A DNA stretch of 64,000 nt. It comes from Ooceraea biroi (lineage: Eukaryota; Arthropoda; Insecta; Hymenoptera; Formicidae). Below the pieces are notes generated by a model. The model did not search any database and had not been told where the DNA came from. It saw only the letters and a program-made list of their open reading frames with translations. A program made the position numbers and the translations under genes. Positions 32,769-45,000 of the stretch are shown here, piece after piece. The stretch is from NCBI RefSeq assembly GCF_003672135.1, contig NC_039507.1, positions 14,500,278 through 14,564,277 of the forward strand, in the 5' to 3' direction. Position 1 is the first letter of the stretch; each line of letters opens with the position of its first letter.

Positions 32769-33744
32769 ATGGCATGGTTATGCGCTCGTTCGATCCTTCA
32801 AACATGTAGACGATCAATTTCTTACAGCTCTGCGTGCGCAAAGAAATGTAAATATACCTCGTAAGACGACATCGTCAACCTTATAGCTGCTTAAATTTTC
32901 ACATACTTCGTATTACGTAATATTTTTCTTTCATCTGTCGCGATTTTGATTTTTATCTGCGCGAGCAATATTTTGCATAGAAAGCGAAGAAAAGTTTCCT
33001 CATTTACGTGTACGTTTCTTTTTCTTGGCAGTTGCCGATTCACTCGATCATGCCACTGGCTTGGAGAAAAGAGAAATGCTCGCTTATATGGCTGGTAATG
33101 ATGTAAGTTTGCAATTTGATCTTCAGTTGTATTTTTTCAATTTAACTAACATTATATATAAACATTTTCCTGTGTCTCTAATTTGCAAATAATATTTATT
33201 GACGTTTTTTGGCACAGTATTCTTATGAAACTTTAGATAATCTAAGAAGATTAAAGCTATTGATAAGTCTTGAGTACCAAAGATAAGAAAATAATATTAT
33301 GTATTTAAAATATATTGACTTTTTACATGAGGTTTTATAAGTTACTTTTAGAGATGTGTATATCTTGTATCTTTTAATAGAAATTGCACTGATCTATCAG
33401 GTATTAATAATATTTTGTTTATCAGATATTAAAAATATATATATAATTTTTTTAAATACCTGATAAACAAAATATTATTAATAAATAAATAAATATATAT
33501 GTATATGTATATGTATATCACTTATGCATTTTTTTAGGATCCCTACAATATGACCATAAAGCGACGACTAGACAACACAAAGGAAAATCCCAATTTAGTC
33601 TACAGTGCATTTGACAGTCGTATGATGGGATGCATTTGCGACGAGGATGCAATGCATGTAAATTGGATGTGGTTGCACAAAGGTCCTCCACGCCGTTGCG
33701 AATGTGGCCATTGGTTTAAGCTGGTGGAGAAGGCGCCTATATAA
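32769..33744 (+). CDS. COX5B: Cytochrome c oxidase subunit 5B, mitochondrial
   Basis: Nuclear-encoded zinc-binding subunit of respiratory complex IV (called COX4 in yeast). Exons 32769-32847, 33032-33102 and 33538-33744 join in phase to 118 residues. The N-terminus MAWLCARSILQTCRRSISYSS is a typical arginine- and serine-rich mitochondrial presequence. The mature part reads LDHATGLEKREMLAYMAGND, DPYNMTIKRR, ENPNLVYSAFDSRMMGCICDEDA, NWMWLHKGPPRRCECGHWFKL. The cysteine pairs CxC and CxC match the zinc ligands known from the bovine protein. A small AT-rich hairpin (33403-33482) lies in intron 2. Intact. Confidence 0.96.
33403..33482. repeat. Small AT-rich hairpin in COX5B intron 2
   Basis: TTAATAATATTTTGTTTATC and its reverse complement are separated by about 25 bases. 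Confidence 0.7.
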
Positions 33745-33759
33745 TATATTGAAGAATGA

Positions 33760-36510
33760 ACTAGCAGACTATCTCTCAACATAGAATTAATATTACATTA
33801 GACAGTGACAATGTCTGTCTATTTTCATTTACCACCATATTCTTTTTGTTCTTTGTGTATCCTATCCAACGAATAACTATTTACTGTGGAGAGGTTATAC
33901 AAATACAGGTTTAATTAATAATATTTTGTTGTTAAATGATCTGAAAACTGTACTATCCCAAGCACTTTAATCATTGATTGATCACTATGGAAAGTTATGG
34001 ATTTATTTTTAAAAAAGCTGAATTATATTATCCAGAATTTTTATATTCTTTTAGCAAGATATAGCAAGTTTTTCTGTCTCATCAATCAAAATTGGGTATG
34101 TTAAAAAATAATATCTACGTATTATACAGGATTAGTCACTAAAAATTTCAAAGATGTCCTCATAAATATAGATTATATATGAAAACATAGAAGATAAAAG
34201 TTAAATAATTTTAAGAGATAAGCTACATTTTGATTAGCTTGGATGTTTTAGATGGAGATATAGCTAAAGGTTTTAAGAGTTTTTCTTAAGTTTTTTTTAC
34301 TAGATGTATGTAAAAGTTTTAGTCATCTTTTACACGGTTTTCGCTTTAAGTGGATAATATATAATTCATCCATCAAAAAGTGTTTTCATGTCTTAGCCAC
34401 ATCTCGAAAGTACTATCCAGTTAAAAAGTATTGTATCGTTGGAAAAAATGGTAATCCGAACATAATCCAAATTAAGTGAATACGCCGCGTGCGGAAAAAC
34501 TTCTCAGCCCAAATCCAAAATAATTTGTTGAGTACGAAAAACATGTATAACTTTTCATTGCTCGCGTTTACTGTTATTTCTATATTTTTCGAAGTTGTAT
34601 TTATTGTTAAGTCATGATGTTTTACAAACTTCGATGTTAACTTTTCAAAAACATAAAAAAGTGAGAATTTATTTAAAATTTAATCATTGAATATTTAAAG
34701 TTTAAATAATAATAATACCACTGAAGAAAAACTAAAGAGCACTGAAAAGAAACTAAAAGTTTTGCATACAATGCAACTTAATAAGTAAAAACTTTATGTT
34801 TAGTCACCTGTAAATAAAAAGAATTAAAAAAAACGAATCGAACGACTAATATTTCAAAAATTCAGAAAAACGGAATGAGAATAATAAGTATGTAATAAAA
34901 TTAATAATAATACGAACAAAATGAATTAATTTTAAGATGTTTAAAGTTCCCCATTCATTTCACGACACTTCTGGATACGCTCTCTGAAAGAACCCTTTCG
35001 ATATATTTTTTGGAATCTTCAAGAATTGTTGACACGTTAACTCTAATGAAATCCTATTGACACACTGTTTTCGTTTACCAACATTTCGAACAATGCTATT
35101 TCATTGTAGTAGTATTATACATTGAAGTAGGTACATATTAGTAGCGCCTAAACTTGTCTAGAAACTTATTAGTAGAATTACAATAGTATTTTTTAATGGA
35201 AGAGAAACAGATATATTAATTTATGGAATATCAAGAAAATTTGTGTAGTAATTCCTTATGCACAAAGATTACTTTATTAATCATCACGTTACGTTTTTGA
35301 AAATTTATACAAACGATTGCAAGAAAGTAATTGTTTTGAATGGAAGAGAGAGAGAGAAAGCGAATTGAACATTCATTGTGACAAACCCGTCAGAACTGAA
35401 AAGTCAGAAATAATTTTTAGCATCTGAGATTACTTATTCGCATAGATCCATGCTAGTTAATAGTACCTAAATCTATGCAGTATGATATAATTAAATAAAC
35501 TCATGGATATCACTTTTCTATGCATAAAATGGAACGTCTAAGAAAGAATCCTGGTTAACTCGCATATACGTGATAAAATCAAGAAAAAGCTATTAAAAAA
35601 TTGTTTGTCGTGTATATTAGCTGGACGCATGCATGACAAGTTGGAAGTTGCATAGCATAGATAAAGGTGATATTTATCTATGCTCCTCTTGATGTTTATC
35701 ATATTGATAAACACGTCGGACCGACTCCGAGCACTCGAAAGAATGCTCATCTGCTAGTTATTGATAGTAAATTTGTATGGCTTTATCCTACTCGATCAAC
35801 AATCAACTGCTAAGGTAAATAGAGCGTTTGACTAAACAAGCAACTATCTTTGCATTGTTACAAACTATAGTACTACATTCATATCAAATGATTTTAAAAC
35901 ATATTGCAATGACGAGAAAGTTGAACATATATTGACAGTAGGTATGGCACAAAGCAATGGTCAAATGGAACGAATTGACGGCATCATATATAATTACATT
36001 GTTCATCAAACTTTCCGCGTCACATATTTAAAATTAGTTTAAACATGTTGGTTGAGTACAACAATTTTTAAATGCAACTCCAACGAAAAGTACAGGTTTT
36101 ACTCCCTAGAAATTCGTTAAAACCTCGCCTATAATACGTAAGGTCGTGTTATTGTTGTTCGCGTGAGAGACCTATCCTAAATAGCCCGTGTTTTCCTATT
36201 TTTCACCACACAAGTTATTAATCATGTACTGTATAACAACACGTTAAATTCAAAAGATAGTACGATAATGAATAAACAAATCACCAGGCAAAAGTATATA
36301 AAAAATGCAGAAAAAAGTACATCCATCGTCACGTCCATTGACGAAATAAGATGTACGAATACAGATCGGGCTCGCTAATCTCGCTCGGATTCGCTATATC
36401 GCCGACTCCATCATGTATATTTTCATATACCTCATATTAATAAATTGTTTTAAACGTCATAAAATAAAAATAATTTTATTCTAATATTCGCGTTAAATAA
36501 AAAAGTTATT
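33760..36510. other. Long spacer without supported features
   Basis: AT-rich sequence between COX5B (+) and the 3' end of URI1 (-). A (GA)n tract lies at about 35346-35360. A minus-strand stretch near 34940-35060 gives, in one frame, fragments that faintly recall a transposase C-terminus, too weak to annotate. Nothing else found. Confidence 0.4.
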
Positions 36511-36522
36511 ACATACATATAC

Positions 36523-38552
36523 TCATATATCGTTTCTTTTAGATCGTGAAAGTTTAAATCTGCTTACAATTTCTTTTTTGTCTGTTTTCTTTGAAGTATT
36601 GTTTACGATATTTGTAGATATTTTCCTGTCTTCGACTTCTTTGATTACCTACAAGATATGTCCATTAATACATGTAATTTTTATATTTATAGTAGCATTA
36701 ATATTACAAGTCTCATTGCTATTATGTGTACTCACGGAATTGTATACACTGTATTTATTATGATCACTCTCGTCCTCTGTTTCTGTACTGCTATCTTCTT
36801 GTAAAGGAGATGAAATCTGGTTGGGAATCATATCGTTTGGAGATCTTTTCAAGATGGACTTGGGAGTACCAAATACTTTATAAATATCTCCTGGACTCAT
36901 TATCTCTGTATTTGGTTCAGTTATATCCGGGATATAGGACGAGTGTGAAAACTCTATTCTAACGATGTCATTTTCATCCTCAGAGTCTTCATCATGTGTG
37001 TCATCTTGCGGCGTGAAACAAATTCTTTGAGATATTTCTTTCTCTGTGTTATCTTCATTTTCCACAGCACATGGTTCAACAAAAGATACCCTCCTTCTAT
37101 GTACGCTTGGGGACGTATTTCTAAATTCCAGTGATCTTTCTTGATCAGAATTTATAATTACATCAGATAGTTCACTTTTCACAGGATTTGTGTTAAGAAT
37201 TTTATTTTGCATCACGTCAGAATTGAGTTCCAATGTATGGCCTGTAACCTTGTTCCTTTGAAGCACCTTTTCTCTCAATTCTTTTTCAATCATCTCTGTT
37301 GTGATTACATCAGATTCAGATGATGTATCGTCTGATTCATCATAAACTTCACCATTTTCCAAATCATCATTATAAAACTTCTCTTGTTCAGTTTCCAATC
37401 TATGATTACACAATTATAAATAATTACAAATTATATAACTAAGGTAATGAGTAATAAGCAGGACTTTACTATTGATAAGTCCATAAAGATTTTTTTAGCG
37501 AAATTCAAACGCAAAACTTTGTATTAATTCTTAAAACAAAGCTTTGCTCTACCAGAAAGTCTATCTTCGAAAGATAGATCTTTAATTAATTTTTAATATA
37601 AAGTTTTGCGTTTCAAGTTTGCTTAAAAGAGCCACAGGAACTTTCTAGTCAATCCAATATAATAATGAATAACCTGCATATTTCATCTTCTAACTCTTCT
37701 TCTAATTCTAATTCATCGAGTCTCTTAAAAAGATGCTCCTCAGTATGAATATCGATTTCCTCCTTTTCTCTCAGGTTTGTTAATTTCTGACGATACTCCT
37801 TCTCACGCTGTTTATGTTGTACTACAAAAATATATTTCAATTTTCAGTAGTACACGTAACGACAAAGATGGAGTTAAAAGATGAAAATGTGCAACAATAC
37901 GTACTTCTCCACTCATCGAGTTTATCTTCATTCCAATATTCCAGTATGTCTTTTCTATCCTTTTCTTCAAAGACATCATTATTTAAGGGTAGAATTTGTT
38001 TCATTTCATAGAAGTTTCTTTCAGTTTCCAAGTTCTTCAACATTTCATCCGCATCTAAAATCACAATGTATACTTGTAACATACAATGTAATATTCTAAA
38101 AAAAAAAATGAAAAGTGTTTATACATGCTATTCTTCTGTTGCATAATGCAATTGCCTGTGATGAACTGTATCTCACAAAGTAGCCAGATCCCAAACAAAC
38201 CAAGACTTCGTTGGTATGGGTTAACTTTCCTCTTATTAACGCCCATTTGCCAACAGGTATCATACATTTCTCTGAGAGAGATAACGGATACACTTGAAGT
38301 CCCTCTATGATTTTTTTGTATTTATCCTTATATTCATTCCATATCTTAACTTGTTTTTCATTGTGCTCAAGCTTCTGTAACATATCAACTTTTAAGTTTT
38401 TTAATAAACAACAATAGACAAGACATTTAATTAATACAAAATATAGTTACATGCACTTATACCTGGACGAGTACATTATTGAGTAACATGTGATGATAAT
38501 ACTTTATTTGTTCAGGTCCTATCGTTGCAACATTAATTGCAGTATTATCCAT
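36523..38552 (-). CDS. URI1: Unconventional prefoldin RPB5 interactor (URI1), six exons
   Basis: Prefoldin-alpha-type scaffold of the R2TP/prefoldin-like complex that helps assemble RNA polymerase II. Exons: 38552-38463, 38374-38125, 38054-37905, 37821-37674, 37399-36736 and 36648-36523, 475 residues. The N-terminal part has the prefoldin helices with KCMIPVGKWALIRGKLTHTN and EVLVCLGSGYFVRYSSSQA between them. The next region is charged coiled coil (KRLDELELEEELEDEI). The long fifth exon is acidic and serine-rich, with RRRVSFVEPC and a DIYKVFGTPKSILKRSP motif shared with human URI1 (PADIYRAF...PRKSILK). The C-terminus reads IVSRFKLSRSKR. The start ATG lies 762 bases from the GPANK1 start on the other strand. 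The exon 4 acceptor (37821) is my least certain junction. Confidence 0.9.
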
Positions 38553-39314
38553 TTTTTACATCAAGATTTATAAAAAAGCTTAAATACAAAATATATGTAA
38601 GATATAAAATTAGATCGTTCTAGAAGAACGTCTTGCACATCGAAACAGTTTTTGTATTTCTTGTTTTTTGTAAAACACACCGGACTGTGTAATGTACTGC
38701 CACAGTATATATAGTAGCGCAACTCACTTTAATTTTACATACCACGGAGTGAGCGAAAACAGCTACTGTACTAGTATCGCCATCTGAACTTTTCTCTCAC
38801 TCTTTCGCTCTCTTTTCAGTATGATATACCGAATTGCAGTTAGTTTGCCCATAGGATTCACTACGAGACCAACATGGCAGTCAGCCAATCAGCAAGTGAG
38901 ACTCCGATTGCGCCTGTCTAGAACTCTACTTATGTTAGATGTATTACATCTAGATATTCGTACTTAATGACAAGCGATTTTAATGTATTCGAGTTTCATA
39001 ACGATAAGTAAAGGTAAATTTTGTCGACGTATTGTAAGCGTTTGTACCTTCACGAGTTTATTATTTAGTAATTTTAATCGTTAAGTAATGATATTCTACT
39101 TTTGCCGATAGTAAACTTTGTCGTGAAAATGTAAGCTATTCGTAACGTCATCATCGATTTCTTCAGTGCAGTTTACTTGTATGCTACATTTGACTCTTAA
39201 GAAATATTTGGACCACATGTAACGCAGTATTTCGCATGTATAATATACTAATATTGTGAGTAAAAAACACGTGTGTGGAAATATAAAACGAGGTTGTGTG
39301 CGGTAGACGTTAAA
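38553..39314. promoter_or_regulatory. Shared intergenic region of URI1 and GPANK1
   Basis: The two genes are head to head with 762 bases between start codons, so this stretch should hold both 5'UTRs and promoters. It contains no transposon or repeat that I can see, unusual for this window. No core element (TATA, E-box pair) is convincing. Confidence 0.5.
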
Positions 39315-40469
39315 ATGTCTTTACAACAGTGGATACACATACGACACTATATCCACAATATACCATGGAAAACCTTCGTCAGGGAGTCTTCCAATACGCA
39401 GAACGAATCTCCAGAGAGGCATACTCATCAACTGGCTTTCCAAGGAAATGAAGCGAAGGCTGCTTACGAGGAGATTATTCAACAAACTAGTGCCACGACA
39501 GTAAGATTAAAGTGTCTAAAGTCAAAAAGTGTCGAGAACCAAAGCAATTCCGGCACGAGTCTGACATTCATTAACGCGCAAGCAAAAAGGACTACAATTT
39601 CCGACGACGGCTTGGCAAAAGTTACAATTAATACGCTGTTAAAAGCAGTGGAACAAAAAGACTTAAAGTTCTTACAGAAATATATGACGTCGGAGAATGT
39701 GAACATTTCTGACGACTTTGGTTGGACACCGTTGATGTCAGCTGCTTACTGTGGTCATTTGGAAATCGTGCAGTTCTTGCTGAGTCTTGGAGCTAACAAG
39801 AGGATTAGAGATAGATCCGGTCTTACTGCTGCCCAATTAGCATTGAAAAGAAATTATTTAAGTATAGTTGCATTACTGAAAAAGAAACCTGAATTGGCGA
39901 GCAACAATAATCAATCAGCAGCAAATGTTTCAAGGACATGTAGTACGAGTGCTTTGCCAGTGAGATCAGTCTCCATGGAATCTTCAATGGAACGTGATAC
40001 GGATGTTTCCAATCTTACAGAGGAGAAGACTCAATTTCCACAGAATGTAGCGTTTTACTGTGAAATTTGTAAAGCAAGCTTTCAAGAGACAACACCACAA
40101 AAACATGAAAGCTCTACTCTGCATATATTTAACACGAAGCCGAAACTGAAACACGCGATGTACGGAATATCAAGGCACAGCAAAGGATATAGAATGCTCT
40201 TGAATACAGGGTGGGATGAGGAAGTTGGTCTTGGTCCCTCTGGAAAAGGAATAAAATATCCGGTTAAAACATGTTTGAAAATAGATCGCAAAGGATTGGG
40301 ACAACCGGTAGAGAATGAATACAAGATCACTCATTTTAAGCCAAATGATACTGCTGCTGTAAATAGTGCTAAAGTACCTAAACAGAAACCATTAAAGAAG
40401 AGAGACAGAGAAAGGCTGCTTCACAGGGAAACTAGAAAAGAAAGAGCTCTGCGTATTGCATTATCTTAA
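39315..40469 (+). CDS. GPANK1: G-patch and ankyrin-repeat protein (GPANK1-like), single exon
   Basis: Start chosen at ATG 39315 (AAAATGTCT context, MSLQQWIHIRHYIHN); the frame is open 14 codons further up but only to a GTG. 384 residues. Two ankyrin repeats are visible in DDFGWTPLMSAAYCGHLEIVQFLLSLGANK and RDRSGLTAAQLALKRNYLSIVALL. A C2H2-like finger reads FYCEICKASFQ ... HESSTLH. The G-patch is GYRMLLNTGWDEEVGLGPSGKGIKYPVKT, and the tail is strongly basic (KKRDRERLLHRETRKERALR). G-patch proteins usually activate DEAH helicases; GPANK1's own role is poorly known. Intronless, with a good polyadenylation signal at 40493. Confidence 0.92.
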   Translation: MSLQQWIHIRHYIHNIPWKTFVRESSNTQNESPERHTHQLAFQGNEAKAAYEEIIQQTSATTVRLKCLKSKSVENQSNSGTSLTFINAQAKRTTISDDGLAKVTINTLLKAVEQKDLKFLQKYMTSENVNISDDFGWTPLMSAAYCGHLEIVQFLLSLGANKRIRDRSGLTAAQLALKRNYLSIVALLKKKPELASNNNQSAANVSRTCSTSALPVRSVSMESSMERDTDVSNLTEEKTQFPQNVAFYCEICKASFQETTPQKHESSTLHIFNTKPKLKHAMYGISRHSKGYRMLLNTGWDEEVGLGPSGKGIKYPVKTCLKIDRKGLGQPVENEYKITHFKPNDTAAVNSAKVPKQKPLKKRDRERLLHRETRKERALRIALS

Positions 40470-40492
40470 AATAGACATGAACAATTTTATGC

Positions 40493-40498
40493 AATAAA
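40493..40498 (+). terminator. Polyadenylation signal of GPANK1
   Basis: AATAAA 24 bases after the GPANK1 stop codon. Confidence 0.6.
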
Positions 40499-40499
40499 T

Positions 40500-41785
40500 G
40501 TGAATATCAAGTTTACTTAAAAGTCAAATGTGAAATGAAAATATTTCTTTACTGTTCTTATACATACTTATGCTTGTAAGTTTATTCTCAATTCTTTTCT
40601 ATTTTGTAATAACTCATTTAGCAAATTAATTATTTTTTTCATTTTTTGCATTATTATTAGTGCAAATATAGTGCTAATGTAAATGGTACGTTAATAAAAA
40701 TATAAATGAGTGTATAAACATTTACTGTTTGTTTTATTAATATACAATGAGAATCTTATGATAGATTTTTTTGACATGGATTCTAAATATCTTTTAATAC
40801 TTTAATAAACAAATAATAAATTCACAAATATATTACAGATGAATGAGCATCACATATAGCTGGAATATTTAGAAAAAGGTGAAAACAGCCAAAAGGTAAA
40901 GCCAGCAAACTTTTCACTGATTGGCAAGAAATAGTTATCCTGGATAAAAGAAGAAGTATGATCATGTTGGAATAAAAGCATTACAAGAGCAGTCATATGA
41001 CAAGACGTGAATGATTGGCCCACTGCTAATAAAGATACTATTATGCGATACTAAAAGTGGAACTTCTTGGAAAAGGTAAACTACTTGAAATTCAATAAAC
41101 ACGAATGAATCAATAAATTCACTTATGTTTAGTAACATTGACATTCTATAGTAATCGATTGTATTACAGATCAGAGAGAATGTAGTACTACGAATAAATT
41201 AAAGAGCGACTTGAAGTTACGTGACTTTTAGAGTTAACTCCGCTTATTCCTGGATTGATACCGAAACTGATGTCTAATAAAGAATGCAATGAGACAAGTT
41301 CTAACAATAAGTTGAAATGTCTGATATATAAAGCTTTTATTTTACTCAATGGTACAATAAAAGTTCCACAACGGAGCGAAACATAAATATATGAGCTTAT
41401 TCAGTGTAACATTAAACATTATACATTAAACTATAAAATATAAAATATTTATATTATATCATAACAAAAAATTGCGGAAAATTGTTCCTGTTAAAATAAT
41501 CAGAAATATATATTTTCTTTACATACATGTATCTTTTATCTCAGGAATAATAAGTCGTATTTATCATGCTCGTCAAAGAATATAATTAAAATAATACTAT
41601 GATAGCTTTCACGGATATTTGCAATAGCTATATATATTATACGATAAAATGCATTCATATATTACTGATATTAGATAAACACATTTGCAGAAATTAAAAT
41701 CATTAAAATCAAAGCAATAATACAAAATTCTAAAAATATATATAAGAAAATTTAATGGACATCTGAAATAAGATATCCCTAATGC
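40500..41785. other. AT-rich spacer
   Basis: No supportable gene or repeat recognised between GPANK1 and the hairpin at 41790. Confidence 0.4.
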
Positions 41786-41789
41786 AGAT

Positions 41790-41964
41790 TTAGGGTCACT
41801 TCAACCAAACTCCAGTTAATTTAATCGTCGATTAACTTACAGGGCGATCAACATAAAAATCTCTAATAATATAATTCTCGTATAAATAATATAAGTTTTA
41901 TGTTGATCGCCCTGTAAGTTAATCGACGATTAAATTAACCGGAGTTTGGTTGAAGTGGCCCTTA
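41790..41964. repeat. Hairpin MITE just downstream of DXO
   Basis: Arms TTAGGGTCACTTCAACCAAA to GGCGATCAACATAAAA and reverse complement, separated by about 40 AT-rich bases. It lies about 50 bases beyond the DXO stop codon, within its likely 3'UTR. Confidence 0.88.
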
Positions 41965-42017
41965 GTTTGCTTTTTATAGTTGCATGGCTTGTACATCCAT
42001 AAAAATCTTTTAGATTC

Positions 42018-45000
42018 TTAGATATTTTGGGACGCATTTCTATATTCTTCTGCTTTGCTGATGAACCATGATTTTAGGAAGAAATATGTTTCATTATCAG
42101 GAGCTTCTTCGTTATAACTTATAATATTTCTGGTAGATGAATTCCAGTGAAATTTGTACATACACTTATCGTGATCTTGAGTAACAATTCTTTTGACATT
42201 ATCCAGAAATAGTTTGCAGAACATTTTGCACTTATCCACATTATAAGGTTTCTGCATAGTAAAAAATTTCACATCTATTTTAATGTAGAATTCTTAATTC
42301 AACAGTAAACCATTAAGGGGTCATACCTAGTTAGAATAATCGAAAAAATCGATTTTTGGGTTTTTGCATATTCTTGAAGTACACCATTTCAAGAATGTTT
42401 TCTGAAAATTTCATGTCAATCGGACGAAAATTGACAAAGTTATGCGAGTTTAAACGTAGGAACCGCTCCGAGAGCAGGTCGCGCGCGCGGCGCGGCGGCA
42501 AGCAGGGCGCACTACCTGGGTTTATACTCACAATAGACAGGACACAATAGGACAGGGCAGGTTCGCTACACGTCTAAACAAGTTTCTGTGTGCTTGTATT
42601 CAAACGGCCAACGAGCTCAGTTTGGCAGTTGGTTTTGAGCTAAGCAAATCAACTTAGCTACTTCGATTTCGCTGCAGGTTTTCGATTTCGCTTTTATTTT
42701 CGCGTGTTTTTCACGATGAATCCGAATGAAAAAGTCACACGAAATAAAAGAGCACTGCTAAAAACGTACAAATCAAGATCAAAGAAGAGAAAACAATCTT
42801 TCAACCCTAAGACACCGGAGACGAACGAAGCAAGTTTTAGTGCATCTAGAAGAAAAATCGAGTTGCAGAAACAGATTGTGGTGCCGCAAGATAATTCTAT
42901 AGAATATAGAATTCTCAATTTTGTTTCTGTATTTTCGGCTATCGCAATGCTTGTGAAGTGCAAAAAATGCAATAATGATATAAAGTTTCAGACAACCAGT
43001 ACTCGGGGACTAGGATTTAAAATTGCTGTTTTATGTGATCAGTGCCCACCACAGGAAATTCCTTCGTGCACTTTTATAAATCACTCTTACGAAATTAATA
43101 GACGTTTTATATTTACGATGAGAGTTCTTGGTTTAGGACTAAAAGGTGCTCAAAAGTTTTGTGGACTCATGGACATGCCGAAGTTTTTCTATCAAACCAC
43201 CTACGAAATAATTTTAAAGCACATTCACTCGTGCGTCAAAACTGTTCGTGATGTGCTTTTTGAAAAAGCTGTTAAAGAAGAAATGGAGGAGACCGATGGA
43301 CAGGATAATACAAAACTAACAGTTTCAGGGGACGGAACGTGGAAAAAGCGAGGTTTCACATCTCTGTTTGGTGTTGCTTCTATAATTGGTTATTATAGCG
43401 GTAAAGTGCTCGATGTCGTGATAAAAAGTGCTTTTTGTAAAATGTGCGAAGTTTGGAATAAAAAAGTAAATACTACTGAGTATGAAGAATGGCTCGAAAA
43501 TCATGAAGCCGAATGCACGGCGAATCACAAGGGATCATCCGGTAAAATGGAGGTCGAGGCAATTGTTGAAATGTTCAAGCGTTCCGAAACTCTGCACGGT
43601 GTCAAGTACGAGAACTACATTGGAGACGGTGATTCGAAAACGTACTCCGGTATTTTAAATGCCGCGCCTTATGAAGACATTTCTGTAAATAAAAAAGAAT
43701 GCATCGGTCACGTCCAAAAAAGAATGGGCACGCGATTACGTGAGTGTAAAACGAAAAATAAAGGGCTCGGCGGCAAAGGCAAACTAACTGGTAAAATGAT
43801 CGATAAGTTAACAGTTTATTATGGTCTGGCTATACGTAGAAATTATGAATCAGCAAATAATATGAGAACAGCTATTTGGGCTACATATAATCACTACAGT
43901 TCAACAAACGAAAATCTGAAACATGAGCTCTGCCCGGCGGGAGCGGAATCGTGGTGCGAATGGCAGCGCGCGTATGCAGAGTTACCAAGCAATCAGAAGC
44001 AAAAAATAAAAAGTTTTATGCACACCTACGATGCTTTACCGACTGATGTTTTGACGGCTATCAAACCAATTTACGAGAACTTGAGTAAACAAGAGTTATT
44101 AGATCGATGTGTTGGTGGATTTACACAAAATAACAACGAAAGTTATAATCAACTGATTTGGAAAATCAGTCCAAAAATTCTTCCAAGCGGCTCAATACCA
44201 ATCGAAATAGCTGCATATGTGTCAGCTTGTGTTTTTAACGAAGGTTCAAAAGCTTTGTTACAAATAATGCAAACGATGGGAATTTCTACTGGCCCAAATG
44301 CTCATGCATTCGTGGCGGACGAAGACCAGGAACACATCGCCACTGCTGAGCGCCGCGCGCAAGCTAATACACAAGAGGCCAGAAAGCGTCGTAGACAGGA
44401 GAAAATTGATGCTTTGGAGGTGGCTTCGGCAGCAGAAGGCTTACTTTATGGGCCTGGAATCGATGATTCTGTGTAAGTTAAAAAAATTAAACTATACTCT
44501 ACTGATAACAATTGATAACTAGACTGCAAACTTTAAACGCGTTTTTCTCGAAATTACATTTTTCGAAAAAGTCCCGTGCGGTGATCACGATATTTCGAGA
44601 ACCGTTAAAGACATCGATCTAAAATTTTTTCGTACTTATTCTGTGTATCAAGGGCTTGTTCGTGAACGAAGGGTTTTTTTTAATGAAAACTTTTTTTTTC
44701 TTGAAGGAAAACGAAAAATTAAGAGCCCGAAAAATCACGTTTTTCCTTAAAACGGTCGCCATTTTGTGAAAATTTATTTTTTCAAAAAATCCTTCGTTCA
44801 CGAACAAGATATATTCATATACTAACAGAATTTTTTTGGTTTTTTTATTTCAGATGATTTGGCTTGGAGTTATCGTGAACACCGCACGACACCGCTGAAA
44901 AATCAGGTTTCCTTAAGGTGGCCGTAACTTCCTCAATTTACAATATTTTTCAACGAAAAAAATTCTGAATGTTGTTCAATATATGTACTTTTGATATCAA

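Noticed and set aside
34940..35110. Minus-strand fragments recalling a transposase C-terminus (IQKCREMNGE)
   Set aside because: Too short, with stops and no supporting motifs; not annotated.
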